This document shows positions 7,789 to 13,852 of a DNA stretch of 15,145 bases, in pieces. Position 1 is the stretch's first letter. Each line of letters starts with the position of its first letter. The position numbers and the translations under genes are program-made. The notes below the pieces were generated by a model. The model had not been told where the DNA came from and did no database searches. It saw nothing but the letters and a program-made list of their open reading frames with translations. The DNA comes from Anaerolineae bacterium (lineage in GTDB: Bacteria; Chloroflexota; Anaerolineae; B4-G1): the NCBI GenBank assembly GCA_030620125.1, contig JAUXFI010000023.1, positions 1 through 15,145 on the forward strand. The letters run 5' to 3'.

Positions 7789-7902
7789 TTACTCCTCCAG
7801 CCGAAGCGGGCCGATTTCCACCCACTCCCCCTCCGGCACGCCGTCTTCGTCCAGCAGTGGGACGTTCTCCAGGCCGGGGTAGATGTACATTCCGACACGC
7901 AT
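7789..7902 (-). pseudogene. 37-codon remnant of a beta-sandwich module tail
   Basis: Directly after the TGA of the GT39-like gene (7903-7905), and in the same frame, ATG 7902 opens 37 codons ending in TAA 7789. The peptide contains VGMYIYPGLENVPLLDEDG and closes with VEIGPLRLEE. This matches the last strands of the module found three times in the neighbouring GT-C proteins (compare IEIGLYDSSGDRLPVIAEDG). It therefore looks like the end of a second module whose front was deleted, or a module cut off by a stop. Its last codons supply the Shine-Dalgarno of the YfhO gene 3 nt downstream, so it may persist as a translated coupling peptide. Confidence 0.6.
7792..7798 (-). promoter_or_regulatory. 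Shine-Dalgarno GGAGGAG for the YfhO-family gene
   Basis: GGAGGAG, 6 nt before ATG 7785, is formed by the final Glu-Glu codons of the domain-tail remnant and supports 7785 as the start. Confidence 0.7.
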
Positions 7903-9936
7903 TCATTTCGCAACCTCAAACGAGTATAGCAGCAAACGGTCTGCCGCCAGCATAGGTAGCCGGACGTTGGTAACCACATCGTAGACCCCCGCTTGGAGAT
8001 CGTACTGTCCAGGGGGAAGGTCGGCAGGAAGTGGGATGACATGCTTCTGAATGACAAGGTCGCCGGCTGCCCACCCATGCGGCGGACTACCCAGCCCGTC
8101 GTGTTGAGCGACAGATCCACCGGACTCCCCAATCAGGTGCGCAAAGACCTTGAGCTGTTCTGGGAAAGGTTCCTCAACGCGCCAGTACGTCAGCAAGGCC
8201 AGGGTACCACCGGGAGCGGGGACCTGTTGCAGCCACTCGTAGCCCAGGAAGGCCAGTTGCCCGCCGAAGGAGACAGGGAGCATCACAGGGACGCCGTTGG
8301 GCGAGGCGACGGAGCTTTCCAGATGGCGTAGGTCGCGGCGCAAAGCCGCATCGTTGGACAAATGATAACTTGTGAAAGATGACTGCGAATCAGCCTCCGC
8401 CACCGCTCCCCACTTTAGCAACCGCTCCTGAAGCTCAGTATCAAAGGGAACAACTTGAGGAACGAATAGCCAGACATCGAGCCCGGCAGGGACGACGAGG
8501 GTCTCACGAGTATCACACAGACGGACGCCGCGTACATCCTGTCGTGTGATCAGTTCCAGACTAGGACCATCCATCGAGTATACGGATAAGCCCGCGACAG
8601 CGACGGGCGTACCCAGTGGCAGCCTATCCAGCCGGTGAGCCACAGCGGTCAAGTCTGCCTGGTAGAAAAAACGGGCGACATCGTCGAGAGGCCAGCGAAC
8701 AAAGTAGTCACGAACAGTCAAAAAAAGACAATGGACGAAAAGCAGGCAGCAGAAAGCAGGAAGTAGAAAGCGACAAGCAAGGGGCAGGAAGCAACGAGCT
8801 TGTTTCCCATTTCTCTTATCCTGCACGCTTCGCCTAACCCAACGATCTGCCTCAACGAGAGCGAGCGCAGGGAAGACGAAGACAACCACCAGTCCAAGGA
8901 TGTCACGGGCAGAATTGGGAGCCACGGAAGAGACGATACTGGGCACGAGCGCACCAAACAGCCAGATGAGCAGAAAGCCATATCGAGGGTCACGCCAGCG
9001 CCAAAGCGCAATGAGCAATCCAGCGTAAAAGAGCGTTGCGCTGACAGTATCAGCGAAGACAGGGCGACCCAGGAGATTCTGATGCCGCCAAGGATCTCCA
9101 GCGAAGGTGAAAAACTTGAGATTAGCGATAATGTTCTGCCACACCAACGACGGATCTCCAGCAAACAATCTATCCAGCGGCTCCCGTACCTCCCCGATGC
9201 GATACTCGGCACCGGGGTGAGCTGCCAGCCAGATTACGAAAGGCGCAGCTACGATGACAGCCGTGAGGAGAAATATGAGAAGGCCGGACCAAGGTATAGC
9301 AGATCGGTGAATGAGGAAGAGATAGATGAGAAATGAGATGAGGATGACGGGTAGAACGCGAGCGGACATGTAGGTATAGAGAGAAAGGCCAAGAAAGAAC
9401 CCCGCAAGTAGCCAATTGACCCATCCAGAATTGATACCCTGGTAAACTGGCGGACTGGCGGATTGGGACGGCGATGGTCTAACAGCACGGAGGAGAAAAT
9501 AGGCAGAAAGGGCGGCTATGAAAGGTAGAGAGATCGCACGCAGCGTAGTGCGGGCGTAGAAGAGGGGCCAGAAGGATAAGGCCAGCCATCCGCCGGTCAG
9601 CAGAGCGGTACGCGCACCCAATAGACGCCGGATGAGCACATACGTAGTTGCCAGGCCCAACAGCCCGAAGGTGACAGAAGCATAGCGAAGCCCCAGCCAG
9701 TGGCTACCGAAGAGGGCGACGGTTACAGCAAGGACGTATTGGTAGAGCGCTTCGCGGCCATAGCCAGCGGTGAAATAAACGGCGTGATGCCCAGCAAGAA
9801 TGTCGCGCGCAATAAGCCAGTTGATAACCTCGTCGTGGAACAGTCCGGGTGGCACCTTACCCAACATCCAGAAGCGGAGCACAGCGGCCAGCAACAGAAT
9901 CAAGGTGATGGTCACCCACTCTCCCCGTCTACTCAT
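7903..9936 (-). CDS. GT39/ArnT-like glycosyltransferase with one C-terminal beta-sandwich module
   Basis: 677 residues from ATG 9936; an upstream in-frame ATG at 9975 would add 13 (MAVCFCMGSGWWA). I prefer 9936 because those 13 codons coincide with a decayed upstream gene and MSRRGEWVTI leads straight into the first membrane segment. PMT_2/ArnT-like marks are the acidic pair D35-E36 in PPGLFHDEVINWLIARD, then GYGREALYQYVLA and ARTTLRAISLPF, with about a dozen membrane helices. Such enzymes transfer a sugar from a polyprenyl-phosphate donor outside the membrane. The last 115 residues form one module (FLGYEW...LLTYWR..VFAHLIGE...YDLQAGVYD). Tandem arrays lie at 8739-8794 and 9446-9469. It appears to be first in the minus-strand operon; I see no clear promoter. 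Sugar and acceptor are unknown. Confidence 0.85.
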   Translation of the reverse strand: MSRRGEWVTITLILLLAAVLRFWMLGKVPPGLFHDEVINWLIARDILAGHHAVYFTAGYGREALYQYVLAVTVALFGSHWLGLRYASVTFGLLGLATTYVLIRRLLGARTALLTGGWLALSFWPLFYARTTLRAISLPFIAALSAYFLLRAVRPSPSQSASPPVYQGINSGWVNWLLAGFFLGLSLYTYMSARVLPVILISFLIYLFLIHRSAIPWSGLLIFLLTAVIVAAPFVIWLAAHPGAEYRIGEVREPLDRLFAGDPSLVWQNIIANLKFFTFAGDPWRHQNLLGRPVFADTVSATLFYAGLLIALWRWRDPRYGFLLIWLFGALVPSIVSSVAPNSARDILGLVVVFVFPALALVEADRWVRRSVQDKRNGKQARCFLPLACRFLLPAFCCLLFVHCLFLTVRDYFVRWPLDDVARFFYQADLTAVAHRLDRLPLGTPVAVAGLSVYSMDGPSLELITRQDVRGVRLCDTRETLVVPAGLDVWLFVPQVVPFDTELQERLLKWGAVAEADSQSSFTSYHLSNDAALRRDLRHLESSVASPNGVPVMLPVSFGGQLAFLGYEWLQQVPAPGGTLALLTYWRVEEPFPEQLKVFAHLIGESGGSVAQHDGLGSPPHGWAAGDLVIQKHVIPLPADLPPGQYDLQAGVYDVVTNVRLPMLAADRLLLYSFEVAK
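8739..8794. repeat. 7-bp tandem array, eight degenerate units
   Basis: Eight consecutive 7-bp units around consensus RAAGCAG (AAAGCAG, GCAGCAG, AAAGCAG, GAAGTAG, AAAGCGA, CAAGCAA, GGGGCAG, GAAGCAA). On the minus strand they encode part of a Cys/Leu/Phe-rich helix, ARCFLPLACRFLLPAFCC, in the GT39-like protein. Confidence 0.65.
9446..9469. repeat. 8-bp tandem array, three units
   Basis: ACTGGCGG occurs twice, followed by the diverged ATTGGGAC. On the minus strand it encodes the PSQSASPPV loop between membrane segments of the GT39-like protein. Confidence 0.55.
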
Positions 9937-10276
9937 CGCCCACCACCCGGACCCCATGCAGAAGCACACAGCCATCCAACTGACAGCCGTCCCTTGCCGC
10001 TGCCACGGTGTCGTTGTTAGTCACATCGCTCAGGCAAACAAAAGGTGGGTTGGATGCGACCAACGCTGCCCCCTTACGACCAATAAGCCAGTCTCAGTAG
10101 ATCCAAATTTACTCTGAGGAGATTGCCAAATCCCCGCTCTTGGCCTGGATCTGGCGATCCAGGCCAAGCAAAATTGGATCTACTGAGTCTGGCGAAATCG
10201 CGTTCCCAAGCAGTAGGTCAGGTAAGCGGCACCCACGCCGATGAGGTTGATCGTCCAGCGTACTATCAAACACATC
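9929..10276 (-). pseudogene. decayed GT-C glycosyltransferase fragment, split by a palindromic element
   Basis: Two minus-strand pieces match residues about 143-212 of the intact GT-C protein encoded at 3131-5458. The first (about 10276-10193) reads VRWTINLIGVGAAYLTYCLG, against VRWMTVLIGAGVVWLTYRIG in the intact copy. The second (about 10087-9929) reads GAALVASNPPFVCLSDVTNN, against GAALVAFNPQFTYLSGAVNN, then VLLHGVRVVGDE and TAG at 9931-9929. Between them lies a 105-bp element (10088-10192) that brings in a stop. The rest of the parent gene is missing on both sides. The last codons overlap ATG 9936 of the next gene, as in a former ATGA-type coupling. DNA similarity to the intact copy is visible but well diverged, so this is an old paralogue rather than a recent duplication. 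Confidence 0.75.
10088..10192. mobile_element. MITE-like palindromic element with nested hairpins
   Basis: Terminal inverted arms at 10088-10110 and 10170-10192 are 23 nt each with two mismatches, sharing the perfect core CTCAGTAGATCCAA. Inside is a second, perfect 13-bp hairpin: CTTGGCCTGGATC (10139-10151) and GATCCAGGCCAAG (10156-10168) with loop TGGC. It has no coding capacity. It sits exactly where the alignment of the GT-C fragment to its intact paralogue breaks, so it was probably inserted. No clear target duplication is visible. Identity with a known MITE or REP family cannot be decided here. Confidence 0.7.
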
Positions 10277-10285
10277 CAGATTAAA

Positions 10286-12112
10286 TCATGGTGTACAGGC
10301 TACATTCGACACTACCCTGAATTCGCTGAAACGGATGTCTATAGGAGGGATCTCGGTAGTCCCACCGACCACACCGACTCGCGTCATAGAACTTAGACCA
10401 TCCATTGTCCATTGACCCTTGTAAAGACCACCGACGTAGACCGTGACTGTGTCTCCGTCCACACCAACTTGTACCCGATTCCAACCATAACGACTAGTGC
10501 CTGCGCGATCAGACACGTCTATCTTAAATTCCGGTCTGGCACAGCCTAGCTCAGGGAAATCGTAGTCATCCTGTCGTACGAGAAACAAGCCTAGCCTACT
10601 CTCATCAGCATCCTGACTCAAACACAGAGCGTAAAGCTTGGTGTTGGTCTCATCAGCGCCAAAGACTACTCCCATATTCGCCCAAAAGTATCCTTGCTGG
10701 AACTTGACATAGGTCTCGACGCAGTACTTGTCACTCGAAGGGCTATGAGGAGCCAGGGCATCCGGCTGTTTGAACCAGTCCCAAGGCCCCGGACCTGGTA
10801 CGTTCTCTACGTAGATGCGATAATCACCATTATAGTAACCTCGATACCAATGGGCGAGAGTCTCTCCGGTATCGTCCTTCAGCGGGCCACTATCGTCGGC
10901 CCACCCGCTGCTGGAGTCGCTGAAATCGTCAAAGTAGCCAATAGAGACCGACTCGACGTTGCTCCATGGCCCCTCACCCCAGCGGTCATCGTCGTCGGCG
11001 CGCACGCGGTAGTAGTATGTGCCACACGTCGCACCTTTCTCGATGGATTGGGAAGTCTCGGTCGTGGTCGTATACAGTTGCGTGACATTGACAAAGTCGG
11101 CGTCTGTTGCCTCCTGAAGCACGTACCGATCAATCCCGGTCATACCCGACCAACTGACGATGTAAGAGTTGTTGTCACCGGGCGTCGGGATGGGGTTCAG
11201 GAAAAGGATAGGCGGCCAATGGTGGGAGATAATGGGCAAGTACAGCGTGCAAGTGGTAATCGCCGTCGCTCCTACAGAGGCCGTCACCAGGCTTCCCGCG
11301 CCAGTGATCTCGGCCGTGTTGGTGAATCGAGTCTCCTCGCTCAACGTGGAAACGATCTCGGCAGCAAAAGTCACGGCAACCGCTTCCGACGGGGCCAGCG
11401 AGCCAGTCCAGGTGACGATGTCGCTTGCTTCTCCCCAACTCCCCTTTGTGGCATCAAGGCTACCAGCGACATAGTTCACTTCCGGCGGCAAATCGTCGGT
11501 CATCCAGGCCCCCGCGACGGAGGTACTGCCGGTGTTGGTGATGCGGACAGTGTAGGCCAGTTGCCCACCGAGGAAGGCCGAGGAGGGGAAGACGGACTTG
11601 GAGGCTTCCAACTCACTCGGTCCCACTTCTGTCGAAGCCGAATCCGTGAGCAGTTCACCTGTGCCAGTGACCTCGGCCGTGTTGACGACGTTGGCGTAGG
11701 TGATCTCGGGGGAGATTTGGGCGCTGAAGGTGATCCAGGCTTGGTATCCCAGGGTAGAATGTGACCAGGTGATGACACCATTCTCGACACCAAAAGTGCC
11801 GACGGTAGCAGTGAGACTATCAGTGACAAAAGTTAACTCGACCGGCAATATGTCGGTGAGCCAAGCGGACGCTGGGTCGCCTCCGGTATTCCATACCCTG
11901 ATCGTGTAGATCAACGTATCGCCCGGTGCTGCCACGCTTGTGTTCACATCCTTTTGCACTTCCAGGTTCGCTACTGCGACCTCCGCCGACGGCTGGGCCA
12001 GGGCCCGAAAATGGGAGACCGTCAGCAACAGACCCACCGTGAGCAGCAGTGCCGAGGTTCCTGCCAGCAATGCCCACGCCAGACGTCGTACTGGAATCCT
12101 ATCGCTCATCAT
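10286..12112 (-). CDS. secreted DUF11-domain surface protein with Fn3-like and lectin-like parts
   Basis: 608 residues. A signal peptide (RRLAWALLAGTSALLLTVGL, cleavage likely after ALA-39) is followed by two DUF11-type repeats: about 48-165 (VQKDVNTSVAAPGDTLIYTI) and 170-285 (ASKSVFPSSAFLGGQLAYTV). Both share the pattern TNTG..., a D-LP motif and NTAEVTG. Next come a CTLYLPIISHHWPP segment, a fibronectin-III-like domain (about 296-389, with VLQEATDADF and YYYRVRADDD) and a C-terminal region beginning YFDDFSDSSSGW that resembles concanavalin/LamG-like folds. DUF11 repeats are typical of cell-surface and S-layer-like proteins. Start ATG 12112 (or 12109) has GAGGAGGG 7 nt upstream and a sigma70-type promoter at 12161-12189. 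No sortase motif or C-terminal membrane anchor is visible. Ligand is unknown. Confidence 0.85.
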   Translation of the reverse strand: MMSDRIPVRRLAWALLAGTSALLLTVGLLLTVSHFRALAQPSAEVAVANLEVQKDVNTSVAAPGDTLIYTIRVWNTGGDPASAWLTDILPVELTFVTDSLTATVGTFGVENGVITWSHSTLGYQAWITFSAQISPEITYANVVNTAEVTGTGELLTDSASTEVGPSELEASKSVFPSSAFLGGQLAYTVRITNTGSTSVAGAWMTDDLPPEVNYVAGSLDATKGSWGEASDIVTWTGSLAPSEAVAVTFAAEIVSTLSEETRFTNTAEITGAGSLVTASVGATAITTCTLYLPIISHHWPPILFLNPIPTPGDNNSYIVSWSGMTGIDRYVLQEATDADFVNVTQLYTTTTETSQSIEKGATCGTYYYRVRADDDDRWGEGPWSNVESVSIGYFDDFSDSSSGWADDSGPLKDDTGETLAHWYRGYYNGDYRIYVENVPGPGPWDWFKQPDALAPHSPSSDKYCVETYVKFQQGYFWANMGVVFGADETNTKLYALCLSQDADESRLGLFLVRQDDYDFPELGCARPEFKIDVSDRAGTSRYGWNRVQVGVDGDTVTVYVGGLYKGQWTMDGLSSMTRVGVVGGTTEIPPIDIRFSEFRVVSNVACTP

Positions 12113-12160
12113 GTTAGTACCCTCCTCTTTCGCTAGGCTAGGTTATGGGGAGCAGTGCTG

Positions 12161-12189
12161 ATTCTACCATCGGCAGTGGGCACTGTCAA
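12161..12189 (-). promoter_or_regulatory. sigma70-type promoter for the DUF11 surface-protein gene
   Basis: On the minus strand, TTGACA (12189-12184) and TAGAAT (12166-12161) are separated by exactly 17 bp. The predicted start of transcription is near 12154, giving a leader of about 40 nt before ATG 12112. Confidence 0.75.
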
Positions 12190-12226
12190 CTACCGTGGGA
12201 GTGACATAATCGAGTGCCGCATCCTG

Positions 12227-12256
12227 TTTGTGTGTTGAGGTCAATTCGAGTATACT
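12227..12256 (+). promoter_or_regulatory. weak candidate promoter for hypABC
   Basis: TATACT at 12251-12256 is a reasonable -10, with only a poor -35 (TTTGTG at 12227-12232, 18-bp spacer). It lies about 100 nt before hypA in the divergent gap shared with the surface-protein gene. Confidence 0.3.
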
Positions 12257-12301
12257 GTCAACATCTTACCAACCCGCGCCCTGTCCTCGGATGAGCATAG
12301 G

Positions 12302-12349
12302 GCCTGCCCTGGGCCTGTCGAAGGAGCCTGCCCTGAGCCTGTCGAAGGG
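12302..12349. repeat. two tandem copies of a 24-bp interspersed repeat
   Basis: Copies at 12302-12325 and 12326-12349 differ at two positions. Both contain GCCTGCCCTG and GCCTGTCGAAGG. This resembles a short sequence (its reverse reads CCTTCGACAGGCTCAGG) that I recall as scattered through many bacterial genomes. The end of the second copy supplies the likely hypA ribosome-binding sequence AAGGGA. Confidence 0.75.
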
Positions 12350-12355
12350 ACGCCC

Positions 12356-12697
12356 ATGCACGAAATGTCTGTTACCCAGAGTGTGCTAGAGATCGCGCTG
12401 CGCCACGCGGAGCGGGCCGGCGCCCAGCGCATCACCCGGCTCAACCTGGTCATTGGTGAATTGGCGAGCATCGTGGACGACTCGGTGCAATTCTATTGGG
12501 ACATCATCAGCCAGGGCACCATCGCCGAAGGGGCAGAGTTACACTTTGAGCGCGTACCGGCAACATTACGCTGCCTGGGCTGTGACCATACTTTTCCACT
12601 CAACGGCCGGGAGTACGCCTGCCCAGCCTGTGGCGAAAAACGTGTCGCCGCCGCAGGAGGTAACGACTTTCGGCTGGAGAGCATAGAGGTGGATTAA
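12356..12697 (+). CDS. hypA: hydrogenase nickel-incorporation protein HypA
   Basis: 113 residues, the usual HypA length. The N-terminus MHEMSVTQSVLEIA carries His2-Glu3, the nickel-binding MHE motif, which also fixes the start. The zinc site is complete: C73-x2-C76 and C89-x2-C92 (RCLGCDHTF and YACPACG). LVIGELASIVDDSVQFYWD is also typical of the family. HypA works with HypB to deliver nickel to the large subunit of [NiFe]-hydrogenase in the cytoplasm. A possible Shine-Dalgarno AAGGGA (12345-12350) ends 5 nt before ATG and belongs to the 24-bp repeat. hypB follows after 14 nt. Confidence 0.96.
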   Translation: MHEMSVTQSVLEIALRHAERAGAQRITRLNLVIGELASIVDDSVQFYWDIISQGTIAEGAELHFERVPATLRCLGCDHTFPLNGREYACPACGEKRVAAAGGNDFRLESIEVD

Positions 12698-12711
12698 AGC
12701 AGGTAGAGTGA

Positions 12712-13407
12712 ATGACAAGAAAAGTGTCTGTCGTCGAGAAGATTTTTAGCGCCAATGACCGGCTGGCGGCCTCCAACCAGGCGCGGTTGGATACGGCAGG
12801 TATCTTTGCTGTGAACCTGATGGCCTCGCCGGGCGCCGGCAAGACCAGCCTCATCACGCGCACGATAGAGGGGCTGCGGGAAGAATTCAGCATCGGCGCG
12901 GTGGACGGTGATATCGCTACCACACTGGACGCCGACCGCATCGCCGCGCTGGGTGTCCCCACGGTCCAGATCAACACCGGCGGCACCTGTCACCTGGACG
13001 CGGCAATGCTCCAGAGCGCGTTGCCGCAACTCCCGTTGGAGGAGCTAGACCTGCTCATCGTCGAAAATGTGGGCAACCTGGTCTGCCCTGCCAGTTTCAA
13101 ACTGGGGGCGCACCGCAGCGTCCTCATCGCCAGCGTACCGGAGGGGGACGACAAGCCCTACAAGTACCCGGTGATGTACCGGGGGGTGGATGGCCTGGTG
13201 CTGAACAAAATGGACGTGTTGACATCCTTCGAGTTTGACGTGGACTACTTCCGCCGGGGAGTACAAGTGCTCAACCCCGGCCTGGCCTTCTTTCCCCTCT
13301 CCTGCAAGACTGGAGAGGGAATGAACAGATGGTTAGCTTGGCTACGAAGCGAGATAAAAGAGTTCCGGGAAAACAACTCTCCCACCGGTGTGAAACGTGA
13401 AACGTGA
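12712..13407 (+). CDS. hypB: hydrogenase nickel-incorporation GTPase HypB
   Basis: 231 residues. G-domain motifs are complete: P-loop SPGAGKTS (39-46), VDGDIATTLDADRI (64-77) and NKMD (165-168). The metal site between the switch regions is present as C93-H94 in NTGGTCHLDA and C125 in ENVGNLVCP. The N-terminal CCxCGC nickel motif and His-rich stretch found in some HypB proteins are absent, so this is the short form. HypB binds GTP and nickel, dimerises and passes nickel towards HypA and the hydrogenase. AGGTAG sits about 7 nt before the ATG. The last codons (TGVKRET) are written by a 7-bp GTGAAAC repeat that forms half of a hairpin reaching into the hypB-hypC gap. Confidence 0.96.
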   Translation: MTRKVSVVEKIFSANDRLAASNQARLDTAGIFAVNLMASPGAGKTSLITRTIEGLREEFSIGAVDGDIATTLDADRIAALGVPTVQINTGGTCHLDAAMLQSALPQLPLEELDLLIVENVGNLVCPASFKLGAHRSVLIASVPEGDDKPYKYPVMYRGVDGLVLNKMDVLTSFEFDVDYFRRGVQVLNPGLAFFPLSCKTGEGMNRWLAWLRSEIKEFRENNSPTGVKRET

Positions 13408-13446
13408 TGATTTTGCGTCGTGTAAGCCTTACGTTTCACGCTTTAC
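13390..13446. repeat. inverted repeat overlapping the hypB stop
   Basis: Arms 13390-13405 and 13431-13446 are 16 nt each with two mismatches, around a 25-nt loop; the perfect 10-bp core is CGTGAAACGT with ACGTTTCACG. The left arm consists of tandem GTGAAAC units. No U-run follows, so termination or mRNA stabilisation between hypB and hypC is only possible. Confidence 0.55.
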
Positions 13447-13512
13447 TGCACCCGTGGCAATCGGAATTCTGGAAGATTTCAAACTCTCAAGTTCTGAGCG
13501 AGGTGAGAAAAC

Positions 13513-13782
13513 ATGTGCCTGGCAATACCGGCGCGAATCACCAAAGTCAATGAAGACGAGTTAATGCGAATGGGCAAGGTGGACTTTGGAGGAGTGACCC
13601 GGGAAGTCTGCCTGGCCTACGTGCCCGAAGCCCAGGTAGGGGACTATGTCATTGTCCACGTCGGGTTTGCCATCAGCCAGCTTGACGAAGCCGAGGCACG
13701 AGAGACTCTCGCACTAATGACAGAGATCGGAATACTGGCAGAGCAACCGGACGGGCAGTTGGTGACTGCGGTAGACGCTTGA
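13513..13782 (+). CDS. hypC: hydrogenase maturation chaperone HypC/HybG/HupF family
   Basis: 89 residues, the family length. The defining N-terminus MCLAIPARI has the essential Cys2, and the middle has VDFGGVTREVCLAYVPEAQVGDYVIVHVGFAIS, with the conserved GDYV.VH.GFA pattern. HypC carries the Fe(CN)2CO unit with HypD and hands it to the hydrogenase large subunit. Start ATG 13513 has AGGTGAG 5 nt upstream. It lies 105 nt after hypB, separated by the hairpin at 13390-13446, so it may be co-transcribed or partly uncoupled. HypD, HypE and HypF are not in the window. Confidence 0.95.
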   Translation: MCLAIPARITKVNEDELMRMGKVDFGGVTREVCLAYVPEAQVGDYVIVHVGFAISQLDEAEARETLALMTEIGILAEQPDGQLVTAVDA

Positions 13783-13817
13783 GGCAGTTGACAACGCGCG
13801 TGATCTAAATCGGAGGC

Positions 13818-13846
13818 TTGACAAGAGGAGACTTTTGCGGCATAAT
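13818..13846 (+). promoter_or_regulatory. sigma70-type promoter for the pheS T-box leader
   Basis: TTGACA (13818-13823) and CATAAT (13841-13846) are spaced by exactly 17 bp. Transcription would start near 13853, just ahead of the T-box. A second TTGACA at 13788 has no matching -10. Confidence 0.8.
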
Positions 13847-13852
13847 GCAGCG

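Noticed and set aside
10139..10168. Possible intrinsic terminator for the surface-protein gene
   Set aside because: The hairpin is perfect but no U-run follows it on either strand, and it is embedded in a larger palindromic element.
10694..11764. Long plus-strand open frame opposite the DUF11 surface protein
   Set aside because: No recognisable domain or ribosome-binding site; the opposite strand has a signal peptide, repeats, promoter and Shine-Dalgarno.
12302..12349. Possible CRISPR array
   Set aside because: Two directly adjoining 24-bp copies with no spacers; no cas genes nearby.
13788..13793. Extra TTGACA just after hypC as a second promoter
   Set aside because: No -10-like hexamer at 16-18 bp; the TTGACA at 13818 has the proper partner.
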